Source: Bacillota bacterium
GTDB lineage: Bacteria; Bacillota; Bacilli; Bacillales; Cytobacillaceae
Direction: 5' to 3'
DNA length: 24,898 nt
NCBI GenBank assembly: GCA_030705745.1
Contig: JAUZPT010000006.1
Coordinates: 1-24,898 of the forward strand
Position 1 is the stretch's first letter. Every line of letters begins with the position of its first letter. This document shows, piece by piece, positions 1 through 7,523 of this stretch. Made by a program: the position numbers and the translations under genes. The notes beneath the pieces are model-generated. The model did not search any database and was not told the origin of the DNA. It saw only the letters and a list, made by a program, of their open reading frames with translations.

Positions 1-314
1 GCATTTCGGTACGAGTGGTCAATGCCAGATTTATTAAGCCGCTTGACGAAAAACTTTTAACAGGACTTCTTGCTGAGGATCTGCCGATTTTAACGATTGA
101 AGAAGCCATCCTCCAAGGTGGTTTTGGAAGTGCGGTAATCGAATATGCACATGATCATGGTTTCCATCATGCACGAATCGACAGAATGGGAATTCCGGAT
201 CAATTTATTGAGCATGGTGAAGTAGATTTGCTTCTTGAAGAAATCGGGTTGACTACAGAGGAAGCTGTTAAACGATTGTCAATATTAGCTTCAAAGAAAC
301 AAAAAAGGGCGTAA
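1..314 (+). CDS. dxs: 1-deoxy-D-xylulose-5-phosphate synthase, C-terminal end (partial)
   Basis: The gene enters from the left edge; complete codons start at base 3 and read [17 protein letters not shown], so the GTG at 15 is an internal valine and not a start. About 103 C-terminal residues are visible. They form the transketolase C-terminal domain of DXS, the thiamine-diphosphate enzyme that condenses pyruvate and glyceraldehyde 3-phosphate at the head of the methylerythritol phosphate isoprenoid pathway. The VNARF..PLD segment and the terminal [13 protein letters not shown] segment are typical of DXS. The catalytic thiamine-binding part lies outside the window. The stop codon is 2 bases before the tlyA start, so the two genes are probably co-transcribed, as in Bacillus subtilis. 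Identity is by recalled family similarity. Confidence 0.95.
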   Translation, partial: ISVRVVNARFIKPLDEKLLTGLLAEDLPILTIEEAILQGGFGSAVIEYAHDHGFHHARIDRMGIPDQFIEHGEVDLLLEEIGLTTEEAVKRLSILASKKQKRA

Positions 315-316
315 CA

Positions 317-1171
317 ATGAAAATAAAAAAAGAACGCATAGATGTTTTACTTGTCGAAAGAGGTTTAATTGAGACGCGCGAAAAAGCAAAGAGGGCGATC
401 ATGGCAGGCCTCGTTTACAGCAATGAAGTCCGAATCGATAAACCTGGAGAAAAAGTAAATGAAGATTTACCCTTGACGATAAAGGGAAATGTACTTCCAT
501 ATGTAAGCCGTGGAGGTTTAAAGCTTGAAAAAGCACTCAAGATTTTTACAGTCGACATCAAAGGCAAAAGAATGCTCGATATTGGTTCTTCCACGGGGGG
601 ATTTACCGATTGTGCCCTGCAAAATGGTGCGGAAATGTCGTATGCACTCGATGTCGGCTACAATCAACTTGCCTGGAAGCTGCGTCAGGATGAACGTGTT
701 GTCGTAATGGAAAGAACGAATTTCCGTTATGTTACGCCTGCGGACCTTGAACGAGGGATGCCTGACTTTGCGACGATTGATGTTTCCTTTATCTCGTTGA
801 CGCTCATCCTGCCTGTCCTTAAAACACTTCTTGTTCCGGGTAGTGATATCGTCGCCCTCGTAAAACCTCAATTTGAGGCAGGAAGGGAGCAAGTTGGGAA
901 AAAAGGAATCGTCCGTGATAGTAAAGTCCATAAAGACGTTTTAAATAAAATTATTCAATTTTCCTTAAAGGAAGGCTATACTGTTTCCGATCTTTCTTTT
1001 TCGCCGATCACAGGCGGGGATGGCAATATCGAATTCTTGCTTCATTTGAAATGGGAAAATAAAACAGGAGGAGACAATCAATTGGCTTTTGATCCTCTCC
1101 TCGTCGTTGAAGATGCCCACAAAGAATTGAAAACAAAAGCAAAAGGTGAAGATCAGGACCCGACAGAATAA
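317..1171 (+). CDS. tlyA: TlyA-type rRNA 2'-O-methyltransferase / hemolysin A family protein
   Basis: A 284-residue protein with an N-terminal S4 RNA-binding domain (about residues 5-65) and an FtsJ/RrmJ-like SAM-dependent methyltransferase domain (about 63-245). The SAM loop LDIGSSTGGF is at 87-96. The K-D-K-E catalytic set of 2'-O-ribose methyltransferases can be placed at K69, D155, K183 and E239. Characterised TlyA proteins methylate ribose in 16S and/or 23S rRNA; the exact target here cannot be read from sequence. The C-terminal 35 residues are charged and look unstructured. The start is the ATG 2 bases after dxs, with a purine-rich AAAAAAGGGCG stretch just upstream, which points to translational coupling. 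B. subtilis YqxC is the likely orthologue. Confidence 0.93.
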   Translation: MKIKKERIDVLLVERGLIETREKAKRAIMAGLVYSNEVRIDKPGEKVNEDLPLTIKGNVLPYVSRGGLKLEKALKIFTVDIKGKRMLDIGSSTGGFTDCALQNGAEMSYALDVGYNQLAWKLRQDERVVVMERTNFRYVTPADLERGMPDFATIDVSFISLTLILPVLKTLLVPGSDIVALVKPQFEAGREQVGKKGIVRDSKVHKDVLNKIIQFSLKEGYTVSDLSFSPITGGDGNIEFLLHLKWENKTGGDNQLAFDPLLVVEDAHKELKTKAKGEDQDPTE

Positions 1172-1196
1172 TTGTATGGGGCATGTTCTTAGTAGA

Positions 1197-1250
1197 GTGT
1201 CCGGTGTCAGAAGGGTATTTTAACCTTCCTGCCGGCACTTTTTATTTTTA
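1197..1250 (+). terminator. Imperfect hairpin terminator after tlyA
   Basis: An imperfect stem pairs the GTGTCCGG...AGAAGGG side (1197-1215) with CCTTCCTGCCGGCAC (1224-1238). It is followed directly by a T-rich tract at 1239-1250. It probably ends the dxs-tlyA transcript before argR, although several bulges make it weaker than the other terminators here. Confidence 0.65.
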
Positions 1251-1263
1251 AGGGCAAACTATA

Positions 1264-1281
1264 GAAGAATAAATGTACAAG
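1264..1281 (+). promoter_or_regulatory. Weak candidate ARG box upstream of argR
   Basis: The 18 bases include GAATAAATGTACAAG, which matches the recalled B. subtilis ARG-box consensus CATGAATAAAAATKCAAK at about 13 of 18 positions. It abuts a TTGACA hexamer at 1283-1288, but I see no good -10 at normal spacing. It would imply autoregulation by ArgR/AhrC. This is pattern matching by eye only. Confidence 0.25.
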
Positions 1282-1372
1282 TTTGACAAAATCGGCTAAC
1301 ATATGGGTAGAAGCGACAAGTTTTACTCGTATTTACATCCTAGGTGTGAAAGTTTATTGGAGTGATAATGAG

Positions 1373-1822
1373 ATGAATAAAGGCCAAAGACATATTAAAA
1401 TCAGAGAAATTATTGCCAGCAATGACATTGAAACACAAGATGATCTTGTTGATGTGCTTAAAAGTGGTGGCTACCAAGTAACACAAGCTACCGTTTCGCG
1501 TGACATCAAAGAACTGCACCTTGTGAAAGTGCCGCTTTCCGATGGGCGATATAAGTATAGTTTACCTGCAGATCAACGATTTAATCCGCTTCAAAAATTA
1601 AAGAGAGCTTTAATGGATGCATTTGTCAGAATCGACGCTGCCGGGCATTTACTGGTCATGAAAACATTGCCAGGAAATGCCATGGCAATTGGAGCATTAA
1701 TCGACAATCTTGATTGGGATGAAATTCTAGGGACGATTTGCGGCGATGATACACTGTTAATCATTTGCAGGCAGCAGGAAGATACAGATTTGATTACAAA
1801 CCGTTTCCTTGAAATGCTCTAG
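1373..1822 (+). CDS. argR: Arginine repressor/activator ArgR (AhrC)
   Basis: A 149-residue protein beginning [14 protein letters not shown]. The N-terminal winged-helix DNA-binding domain (1-70) has the recognition segment [11 protein letters not shown] (38-48), and the C-terminal arginine-binding and hexamerisation domain holds the GTICGDDT motif (120-127, D125/D126). The family senses L-arginine, represses biosynthesis genes and activates catabolic genes by binding ARG boxes. I chose the ATG at 1373 because GGAG at 1359-1362 is 10 bases upstream and the start and length match B. subtilis AhrC; an in-frame upstream extension to 1283 exists but has no ribosome site. The gene sits between tlyA and recN, as in other Bacillaceae. 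No terminator separates it from recN, 14 bases downstream. Confidence 0.96.
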   Translation: MNKGQRHIKIREIIASNDIETQDDLVDVLKSGGYQVTQATVSRDIKELHLVKVPLSDGRYKYSLPADQRFNPLQKLKRALMDAFVRIDAAGHLLVMKTLPGNAMAIGALIDNLDWDEILGTICGDDTLLIICRQQEDTDLITNRFLEML

Positions 1823-1836
1823 AGGGGGAATGCTTT

Positions 1837-3525
1837 TTGTTAATAGAATTATCAATAAAAAACTTTGCCATAATTGAAACGCTGACAATTTCATTTGAAA
1901 AAGGCTTAACTGTTTTGACAGGTGAAACGGGAGCAGGGAAATCCATTATCATAGATGCTATCCATCAGTTGGTAGGAGGGCGCGGATCCTCTGAATTTGT
2001 TCGTCATGGTGAAGAGAAGGCAAGTATTGAGGGACTTTTCCAAATCGACAATCCGAAGCACCCTTGCTATGAAAAAGCAGATGAATTTGGGATTGAGATT
2101 GAAGAGGGAATGGTCGTACTGCGTCGGGATATATCAAGGATGGGCAAGAGTGTTTGCCGGATTAATGGAAAGCTTGTCACGATATCCACTCTACGCGAGT
2201 TTGGTGGATCGCTTGTTGATATCCATGGCCAGCATGAACATCAGGAATTAATGGATGATACGCTGCATTTAACCTTGCTGGACCAGTTCGGCTGGGCAGA
2301 AATAGCGCCTGCATTATCCGAATATGAAACGGTTTATGGCCGTTATGAAACGGTCATGAATAAACTGAAGAGCTTGAGTGAAAATGAACAGCAGACCGCA
2401 CATCGCCTTGATTTAATCCACTTTCAATTTGAGGAAATAATAAATGCCAACCTTAAACTAAATGAGGATGAAGATCTTTTCGAAGAGAAAAGAAAACTCG
2501 GCAATTTCGAACGGATATTTGAATCGATCCAAGCAGGCTATACCGCTTTGCAGGGTGAACAAAAAGGGCTTGACTGGATCAGTCTAGTTATGGGGCATCT
2601 CGAAGATGCAGCAGCACTTGATACACAATATAAAGAGGTATTCGATTCCGTTTCGAACAGTTTTTATTTGCTCGAAGATGCGGCCCGATCACTTAGGAAT
2701 GAATTAGATGTGTTGGAATATGATCCTCAGCGTCTGAATGAGATCGAAGAAAGACTGAATGAAATCAATCAGCTGAAGCGCAAGTACGGCAAAACCATTA
2801 GTGAAATTCTTGAATACGCAGCGAAAATTGAAGAAGAAATTGAAACATTGCAAAATAAGGAAACGCACATCGGACAATTGGAAAAAGAATTGGCATCACT
2901 TAGAAAAGATCTTGTTTTGGAATCTAGAAATTTATCGGAAATTCGCAAAAAATGGGCACATAAGCTGACAAAATTGATCCATAAGGAATTGAAGGATCTT
3001 TATATGGCTAAAACCATTTTTGAGATTCGCTTTGAAACAGACGAACAAAAATTTCATGCGAATGGAACAGATAAAGTAGAGTTTTATATCTCGACAAATC
3101 CAGGTGAGCCGCTGAAACCACTTTCCAAAACAGCATCAGGTGGAGAATTATCGAGGATGATGCTGGCACTTAAGAGTATTTTTTCGAGGCACCAAGGCGT
3201 TACGTCGATTATTTTTGATGAAGTCGATACTGGTGTGAGCGGAAGAGTGGCGCAGGCAATTGCCGAAAAAATATTCAAGGTTGCCATTGATTCACAAGTT
3301 CTTTGCATTTCTCATTTGCCACAGGTTGCTGACATGGCAGATTCGCATTTATTCATTTCTAAAATTACTAAGGGTGGAAGAACGAAAACAGCTGTTAGTT
3401 TATTAAACGAAGAGGAAAAAATTGGCGAAATCGGCAGAATGATTTCCGGCGTGGAAATTACCGATTTGACAAAAAAACATGCACAGGAATTATTGCAAAT
3501 TGCTGAAGAAATTAAAAAATCTTGA
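1837..3525 (+). CDS. recN: DNA repair protein RecN
   Basis: A 562-residue SMC-like ATPase of double-strand-break repair. The Walker A motif GETGAGKS is at 29-36. The long middle part (about 160-360) is rich in E, K, L and Q and reads as coiled coil. The ABC signature SGGELSRMMLALK lies near 433-445 and the Walker B segment SIIFDEVDTGVSG near 454-466. This order of head, coiled coil and head is characteristic of RecN, which gathers broken DNA ends early in recombination. The start is TTG at 1837, as in B. subtilis, with AGAGGGGGA ending 7 bases upstream; the ATG at 1830 is in another frame. It follows argR by 14 bases and is closed by its own terminator, so argR-recN probably form one transcript. 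Confidence 0.96.
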   Translation: MLIELSIKNFAIIETLTISFEKGLTVLTGETGAGKSIIIDAIHQLVGGRGSSEFVRHGEEKASIEGLFQIDNPKHPCYEKADEFGIEIEEGMVVLRRDISRMGKSVCRINGKLVTISTLREFGGSLVDIHGQHEHQELMDDTLHLTLLDQFGWAEIAPALSEYETVYGRYETVMNKLKSLSENEQQTAHRLDLIHFQFEEIINANLKLNEDEDLFEEKRKLGNFERIFESIQAGYTALQGEQKGLDWISLVMGHLEDAAALDTQYKEVFDSVSNSFYLLEDAARSLRNELDVLEYDPQRLNEIEERLNEINQLKRKYGKTISEILEYAAKIEEEIETLQNKETHIGQLEKELASLRKDLVLESRNLSEIRKKWAHKLTKLIHKELKDLYMAKTIFEIRFETDEQKFHANGTDKVEFYISTNPGEPLKPLSKTASGGELSRMMLALKSIFSRHQGVTSIIFDEVDTGVSGRVAQAIAEKIFKVAIDSQVLCISHLPQVADMADSHLFISKITKGGRTKTAVSLLNEEEKIGEIGRMISGVEITDLTKKHAQELLQIAEEIKKS

Positions 3526-3528
3526 AAT

Positions 3529-3553
3529 GCTATCCAATTTGGGTAGCTTTTTT
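3529..3553 (+). terminator. Rho-independent terminator after recN
   Basis: GCTATCC (3529-3535) pairs with GGGTAGC (3541-3547) across a 5-base AATTT loop, with one G-T pair, followed by six T at 3548-3553. It begins 3 bases after the recN stop. Confidence 0.85.
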
Positions 3554-3645
3554 ATATTTCCGGATGTTATAAATGCCTTTCAAGGAGGCAAGATTAAGTA
3601 TGTAGCCATTTGTATCGAGGATTAGAAGCGAGGAGAGTGAAAAGA

Positions 3646-4929
3646 TTGAAAATTGATTGGCTTAGAAAAATTATTGGTGGAATTCTCCTTGTTTCATTAT
3701 TAGCGATTGTTTGCTCACAGCCTATACAAAAATATTTGAGCATCCCTCAAAATGTAACGTTATTCGAAGGTGAAAGTATTTCTTTTCAAAAGGCTGCTCC
3801 GGTTTCAGCCTCTTTGAATTCTCAAAATTCGAGCATTTCACTTAATCAGGAAAAAAAAGAAGTTACGGTCAAGGCGGATAAGCCAGGAAACAGCGAGGTA
3901 GTAATGGAGCTGGCAGGGATCCCAGTGAAAAAAGTCGATGTTCATGTGTTAAAAGATTTTAAAGTCATCCCTGGAGGTCAGTCAATCGGTGTAAAATTAA
4001 ATACGGTTGGTGTCCTTGTTGTTGGTCATCATCAAGTAAACACAAGTGAAGGTAAAAAGTCCCCAGGAGAGATAGCGGGCATTAAAGTTGGAGATATTAT
4101 TACTGAAATTAATGGTAAAAAAATTGAAAAAATGACGGATGTATCTCCTTTTGTCCAAAGTGCGGGCGAAAGCGGAAAAGCGCTAAATGTGATGATTAGC
4201 CGTGAGAATGGTAAATTTTCTACAAAGTTGATTCCTTTGAAGGACAAAGAGGAAAATGCGTATAAATTGGGAATATACATTCGTGATTCAGCAGCAGGCA
4301 TTGGTACAATGACTTTTTATGATCCACAGTCGAAAAAATATGGTGCACTAGGGCATGTAATTTCGGATATGGATACGAAAAAACCGATTGTCGTGGAGGA
4401 TGGACAAATAGTTCGTTCCACTGTAACATCCATTGAAAAAGGAAGCAATGGCAATCCGGGTGAAAAGCTGGCGCACTTCTCGGCTGACCGGGAAATTATC
4501 GGCAATATCCAGAGAAATAGTCCGTTTGGTATCTTTGGGAAATTAAACAGTGAAATGAAAAACGGCATCATGGACAAAGCCCTCCCGATTGCTTTATCTC
4601 ACCAAGTAAAAGAAGGACCAGCACAAATATTGACGGTTGTCGATGAAGATCGAGTGGAAATGTTTGATATTGAAATTGTAAGCACGATCCCTCAAAAATT
4701 TCCGGCAACAAAAGGTATTGTCATTAAAGTAACAGACCCAAAATTGCTAAAGAAAACGGGTGGAATCGTTCAGGGAATGAGCGGAAGTCCGATTATTCAA
4801 AATGGAAAGCTAGTCGGCGCAGTCACGCATGTGTTTGTAAATGATCCCACCTCCGGGTATGGGGTTCACATCGAATGGATGCTAAACGAAGCGGGAATTG
4901 ATATATATGAAAAAAAGAAGGCAAGTTAA
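3646..4929 (+). CDS. spoIVB: SpoIVB peptidase (sporulation stage IV, S55 family)
   Basis: A 427-residue serine peptidase made in the forespore. In B. subtilis it is secreted into the intermembrane space, where it cleaves SpoIVFA and so triggers SigK activation in the mother cell. One N-terminal membrane segment (about 9-25, [16 protein letters not shown]) fits that topology. A PDZ domain spans about 105-180. The S55 catalytic residues are H237 in GALGHVISD and S379 in GMSGSP. From the TTG at 3646 these lie one position from the recalled B. subtilis H236/S378, which supports this start; AGGAG at 3631-3635 is 10 bases upstream. A GTG at 3637 is too close to that site, and a TTG at 3610 would add 12 residues without a good ribosome site. 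Neighbouring spo0A fits the conserved sporulation context. I could not find a convincing SigG/SigF promoter by eye. Confidence 0.95.
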   Translation: MKIDWLRKIIGGILLVSLLAIVCSQPIQKYLSIPQNVTLFEGESISFQKAAPVSASLNSQNSSISLNQEKKEVTVKADKPGNSEVVMELAGIPVKKVDVHVLKDFKVIPGGQSIGVKLNTVGVLVVGHHQVNTSEGKKSPGEIAGIKVGDIITEINGKKIEKMTDVSPFVQSAGESGKALNVMISRENGKFSTKLIPLKDKEENAYKLGIYIRDSAAGIGTMTFYDPQSKKYGALGHVISDMDTKKPIVVEDGQIVRSTVTSIEKGSNGNPGEKLAHFSADREIIGNIQRNSPFGIFGKLNSEMKNGIMDKALPIALSHQVKEGPAQILTVVDEDRVEMFDIEIVSTIPQKFPATKGIVIKVTDPKLLKKTGGIVQGMSGSPIIQNGKLVGAVTHVFVNDPTSGYGVHIEWMLNEAGIDIYEKKKAS

Positions 4930-4930
4930 C

Positions 4931-4960
4931 AAAAATAGGCGTACTATACGCCTATTTTTT
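4931..4960. terminator. Bidirectional-looking terminator after spoIVB
   Basis: AAAAATAGGCGTA (4931-4943) and TACGCCTATTTTT (4947-4959) form a perfect 13-bp stem with a 3-base loop. The flanking A and T runs make it work in principle on either strand, but the gene context calls for the + strand. Confidence 0.9.
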
Positions 4961-4986
4961 ATATTGAGGAAAGAAAATAAGGAATA

Positions 4987-5035
4987 TTCGACAAATGCTG
5001 TTGAAAAAAGTTGTCAAATAATGAAATACGTCGAA
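4987..5035. promoter_or_regulatory. Upstream Spo0A boxes
   Basis: TTCGACA at 4987-4993 is a perfect Spo0A box (TGTCGAA) on the minus strand. CGTCGAA at 5029-5035 and TGTCAAA at 5012-5018 each match 6 of 7 bases on the plus strand. Together with the box inside the SigH promoter downstream, they form an operator cluster like the multiple operators known at B. subtilis spo0A, where Spo0A~P controls its own gene. I could not identify a SigA vegetative promoter with confidence. Confidence 0.65.
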
Positions 5036-5098
5036 ATGAGGAGAAAAATAAAGAAACAATGCGATTTCATTCATTTTTTAACAATTTTTCAAAAATAG

Positions 5099-5127
5099 AA
5101 AGGAATTTCTGTTGCATTGTCGAATTT
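5099..5127 (+). promoter_or_regulatory. SigH promoter of spo0A with overlapping Spo0A box
   Basis: AAAGGAATT (5099-5107) and GTCGAATTT (5119-5127) match the SigH elements RnAGGAwWW and RnnGAATww at every defined position, with an 11-base spacer. A perfect Spo0A box TGTCGAA (5118-5124) overlaps the -10. In B. subtilis spo0A is induced at sporulation from a SigH promoter of this type. The promoter is about 70 bases upstream of the spo0A start. Confidence 0.85.
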
Positions 5128-5195
5128 GTCATTTAGAATAGAGATATAGAGCTGACAGAAAAGAGATCATAAATGTTTCGAGGAGGAAAATATAG

Positions 5196-5987
5196 GTGAA
5201 GAAGATAAAAGTTTGTATTGTAGACGATAATCGTGAATTGGTTGGTTTATTGGAGGACTATATTTCGTCTCAGGAAGATATGGAAGTTGCCGGTATTGCC
5301 CATAATGGACAAGACTGCCTTGAAATGCTAGAAAGCGTGGATCCTGACGTCCTTATTTTGGATATCATCATGCCTCATCTTGATGGTCTTGCTGTGTTGG
5401 GCAGACTACGTGAACAAAGAAAAGGACCAATGCCGAACGTAATTATGCTGACAGCTTTTGGCCAGGAAGATGTAACGAAAAAAGCAGTTGAGCTCGGTGC
5501 TTCCTACTTTGTTCTAAAACCATTTGATATGGAGAATTTAGGAAATCAGATTCGCCAGGTAAGTGGACAACAAAACAATGTGGCTCGAAAATTAACGGCC
5601 TCACCTTATCGTTCACAAACAGATTCAAAACCTAAAAATCTCGATGCAAACATCACAAGTATTATCCACGAAATCGGCGTTCCTGCTCATATTAAAGGTT
5701 ATATGTATTTACGTGAAGCAATTTCCATGGTTTACAATGATATCGAATTGCTTGGTTCGATTACAAAAGTCTTATATCCTGACATCGCGAAAAAATTCAA
5801 TACAACGGCAAGCCGTGTGGAACGGGCTATCCGCCATGCGATTGAAGTGGCTTGGAGCCGCGGTAACATCGACAGCATTTCTTCCCTCTTTGGATACACA
5901 GTCAGCATGACAAAGGCTAAACCGACGAATTCCGAATTCATCGCCATGGTCGCAGACAAGCTGCGCCTGGAGCATAAGGCTTCTTGA
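5196..5987 (+). CDS. spo0A: Sporulation master response regulator Spo0A
   Basis: A 263-residue response regulator, 4 shorter than in B. subtilis because of the linker. The receiver domain (1-120) has acidic pocket residues D10/D11, phosphoacceptor D56 in VLILDIIMP, switch T86 and K108 followed by P109. A variable linker spans about 121-145. The C-terminal DNA-binding domain (about 146-263) contains the recognition-helix region [20 protein letters not shown] and is almost identical to recalled Bacillus sequences. Phosphorylated through the phosphorelay, it binds TGTCGAA boxes and starts sporulation. The start is GTG, as in B. subtilis, with GAGGAGG about 9 bases upstream. It has a SigH promoter and Spo0A boxes upstream and is followed by a strong terminator, so it is monocistronic. 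Confidence 0.98.
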   Translation: MKKIKVCIVDDNRELVGLLEDYISSQEDMEVAGIAHNGQDCLEMLESVDPDVLILDIIMPHLDGLAVLGRLREQRKGPMPNVIMLTAFGQEDVTKKAVELGASYFVLKPFDMENLGNQIRQVSGQQNNVARKLTASPYRSQTDSKPKNLDANITSIIHEIGVPAHIKGYMYLREAISMVYNDIELLGSITKVLYPDIAKKFNTTASRVERAIRHAIEVAWSRGNIDSISSLFGYTVSMTKAKPTNSEFIAMVADKLRLEHKAS

Positions 5988-6075
5988 AAGGAATAGAATC
6001 CTTAAGCGTTTACAATATGTTTTCTTCTTTTTTATCTATAAAAATAATTGGACGTTTGATTTAATGATCGTACTC

Positions 6076-6129
6076 AAAAAAAGGAAAAGAGCAAAACAGC
6101 AATTGGCTGTTTTCTCTTTTCCTTTTTTT
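6076..6129 (+). terminator. Long terminator after spo0A
   Basis: A purine-rich arm (6076-6100) pairs with a T/C-rich arm (6106-6129) over about 24 bp, with one bulged C and an AATTG loop. The distal arm ends in seven T. It lies about 90 bases after the spo0A stop and could also act on the minus strand. Confidence 0.9.
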
Positions 6130-6221
6130 GATAATCAGTATTTATTCCTATGAATTTTGACCACATAACCAGTTATAAAAGTGTTTTAGCAAGACAAGAA
6201 TTTTCACAACCTAAACTACTG

Positions 6222-6263
6222 CAAATAAAGCCCGACTCAACTATAAGGAGCGGGCTTTATTTG
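6222..6263 (-). terminator. Terminator of the YycC-like gene
   Basis: CAAATAAAGCCCG (6222-6234) and CGGGCTTTATTTG (6251-6263) are perfect 13-bp inverted arms with a 16-base loop. Read on the minus strand the stem ends in CTTTATTTG and sits about 40 bases past the stop of the 6302-6442 gene. It may also act on + strand readthrough. Confidence 0.75.
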
Positions 6264-6301
6264 TAATTATAAGGGTAGTATACTGAAGAAAAGGAAAAGT
6301 G

Positions 6302-6442
6302 TCAGTCCTTCTCTTTCTTATCAAGTTCTAGCATTTTCTGAATAAGAATATGCTGTGGCATATGCATTAAATGCTCGATTGGCACGTTAAGCTGTTCAGA
6401 AAGCTTTTTTGCCGTTTCTGCTGAAATCGGTAGTGGTCTCAT
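6302..6442 (-). CDS. Small YycC-like protein (46 aa)
   Basis: An open frame of 46 codons starts with MRPLPISAETAKKLSEQL, continues with a histidine- and methionine-bearing middle (EHLMHMPQHILIQK) and ends in a charged tail. GGAGG on the minus strand (complement of 6450-6454) is 7 bases before the ATG, and a terminator follows, so it has the marks of a real gene. It resembles the YycC-like family of Bacillus small proteins as I remember it; I know of no assigned function. No membrane segment or signal peptide is visible. Its start codon is only 37 bases from the divergent phosphodiesterase start, so its promoter must lie inside that gene. Family assignment is from memory and moderate. Confidence 0.7.
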   Translation of the reverse strand: MRPLPISAETAKKLSEQLNVPIEHLMHMPQHILIQKMLELDKKEKD

Positions 6443-6479
6443 TTTACGGCCTCCATTTTTAAGAAAAGGATGTGGTTCG

Positions 6480-7208
6480 ATGACACAAGTTTTTGCTCAT
6501 CGCGGCTATTCTGCCGCATTTTCAGAAAATACAATGACCTCTTTTATTGAAGCGGAGAAAACAGGCTGTGATGGTTTAGAAATGGATGTTCAGCTCACAA
6601 AAGACGGTGAAGTGGTGGTCATCCATGATGAAAAGGTTGATCGGACAACAAGCGGAACTGGATTCGTCAAGGATTTTACATATAAGGAGCTTCGAAATCT
6701 GAATGCCAACAAAATGGGCGTGAAAAAAGAGCCCATTCCTTCTTTGGAAGAATTGTTAGAATGGCTTCAGTCCAACAAATTAATCTGCAATATCGAATTT
6801 AAAAATGGCATCATCCGATATGAAGGTATGGAAGAAAAAGTCATTGAATTAGTCCGGAAATATGGACTGACGGACAGAATCGTTTTTTCTTCTTTTAATC
6901 ATTATAGCATTGTCCATAGTTTCAGGCACGCTCCGGAAATAGAAACCGCACCACTCTACTCGGAAGGATTATACATGCCATGGATCTATGCGCAGTCCAT
7001 TCGTGCTGGAGGAATTCACCCGAAATATACTGTTGCACCAGATGAAATCATAAAGCAAGCAATGGAGAACGGAATAGCGGTAAGGCCATATACCGTAAAT
7101 AAAGATGCAGATATGCTTCGCTTATTTAAAGTGGGCTGTACAGCCTTTATTACCGATGACCCGATAAAAGCCCTCCGAATTCGAAAGCAATTTGAAAAGA
7201 GACCATAA
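6480..7208 (+). CDS. Glycerophosphodiester phosphodiesterase, cytoplasmic type (YqiK-like)
   Basis: A 242-residue TIM-barrel GDPD enzyme that splits glycerophosphodiesters to glycerol 3-phosphate and an alcohol. The family's signature is complete: H7-R8-G9, S15-E16-N17-T18, E34 and D36 in GLEMDVQLTKDG, and H49 in VVIHD. Further conserved parts are the CNIEFK segment near 100-105 and VRPYTVN near the end. There is no signal peptide, so it should act in the cytoplasm. The length is normal. AAAGGA at 6465-6470 lies 9 bases before the ATG. It occupies the place of B. subtilis yqiK, next to yqzF. A perfect 13-base ATTTTC-A-GAAAAT palindrome (6518-6530) within the SENT codons resembles a CodY box. 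Its stop codon lies in the loop of the shared downstream terminator. Confidence 0.92.
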   Translation: MTQVFAHRGYSAAFSENTMTSFIEAEKTGCDGLEMDVQLTKDGEVVVIHDEKVDRTTSGTGFVKDFTYKELRNLNANKMGVKKEPIPSLEELLEWLQSNKLICNIEFKNGIIRYEGMEEKVIELVRKYGLTDRIVFSSFNHYSIVHSFRHAPEIETAPLYSEGLYMPWIYAQSIRAGGIHPKYTVAPDEIIKQAMENGIAVRPYTVNKDADMLRLFKVGCTAFITDDPIKALRIRKQFEKRP

Positions 7209-7225
7209 AAGGTCTCTTTTAATTT
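7195..7225. terminator. Shared bidirectional terminator between convergent genes
   Basis: AAAAGAGACC (7195-7204) and GGTCTCTTTT (7211-7220) form a perfect 10-bp stem with a 6-base loop and T/A runs on both sides. The stop of the + strand phosphodiesterase gene (7206-7208) lies in the loop, and the yqzF stop (7219-7221) overlaps the right arm. One hairpin ends both genes. Confidence 0.9.
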
Positions 7226-7458
7226 TTCGTCCTGAATCTGGATTGAACTTTATTTCTTTTGCGGTCACGGTACAAAATAAAACCTGCTACAAACCAAAGG
7301 CCGCCTATGAATAAAACAAGTCCAGAAAGAAACTGTAGACCATACGATGAAAAAGGTGCCTGTAATCTGCCGAAAAGCATATCTCTCATGAGTTTAATTC
7401 CAAGAGCAGCCAGAAAACCTGGAATAACCATGATAATTAAAGCGATAAATCGTTTCAT
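7219..7458 (-). CDS. yqzF: DUF2627 family membrane protein (YqzF-like)
   Basis: A 79-residue protein with two hydrophobic helices, about 4-22 (FIALIIMVIPGFLAALGIK) and about 42-63 (FLSGLVLFIGGLWFVAGFI), joined by a loop containing RDMLFGRLQAPF. It ends in a very basic tail (RDRKRNKVQ). This pattern and wording match the DUF2627 family, whose B. subtilis member YqzF lies in the same region; the function is unknown. GAGG (complement of 7464-7467) is 5 bases from the ATG. The gene converges on the phosphodiesterase gene and shares its terminator. It diverges from bkdR, and the two promoters overlap at their -35 elements. Confidence 0.88.
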   Translation of the reverse strand: MKRFIALIIMVIPGFLAALGIKLMRDMLFGRLQAPFSSYGLQFLSGLVLFIGGLWFVAGFILYRDRKRNKVQSRFRTKN

Positions 7459-7495
7459 GTCAGCCTCTTTCCAAAAAATAATGCTTTCAAAGTGT

Positions 7496-7523
7496 ATATT
7501 AGTACAAAGAAGAAATTTGTCAA
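7496..7523 (-). promoter_or_regulatory. Probable SigA promoter of yqzF
   Basis: On the minus strand, TTGACA (complement of 7518-7523) is a perfect -35. It is followed after 16 bases by TAATAT (complement of 7496-7501), which matches the -10 consensus at 4 of 6 positions. The start of transcription would fall about 30 bases before the yqzF start codon. Confidence 0.6.

Larger units (their letters stand above)
5988..6301. other. Intergenic stretch between spo0A and the YycC-like gene
   Basis: This 314-base AT-rich gap holds no credible gene. It contains the spo0A terminator (6076-6129) and a second terminator for the minus-strand gene (6222-6263). TGTAAACGCTTAAG on the minus strand at 6001-6014 resembles a CcpA cre site (about 10 of 12 defined bases) but lies next to no promoter. 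TATACT at 6279-6284 could be a -10 for the + strand phosphodiesterase gene, but its -35 is poor. Confidence 0.6.

Noticed and set aside
1283..1372. Upstream in-frame extension of argR
   Set aside because: It overlaps the probable promoter region, lacks a ribosome site, and MNKGQRHIK is the known family N-terminus.
6001..6014. A cre-like TGTAAACGCTTAAG downstream of spo0A
   Set aside because: One end lacks the consensus bases and no promoter or gene start lies nearby; noted only in the intergenic entry.
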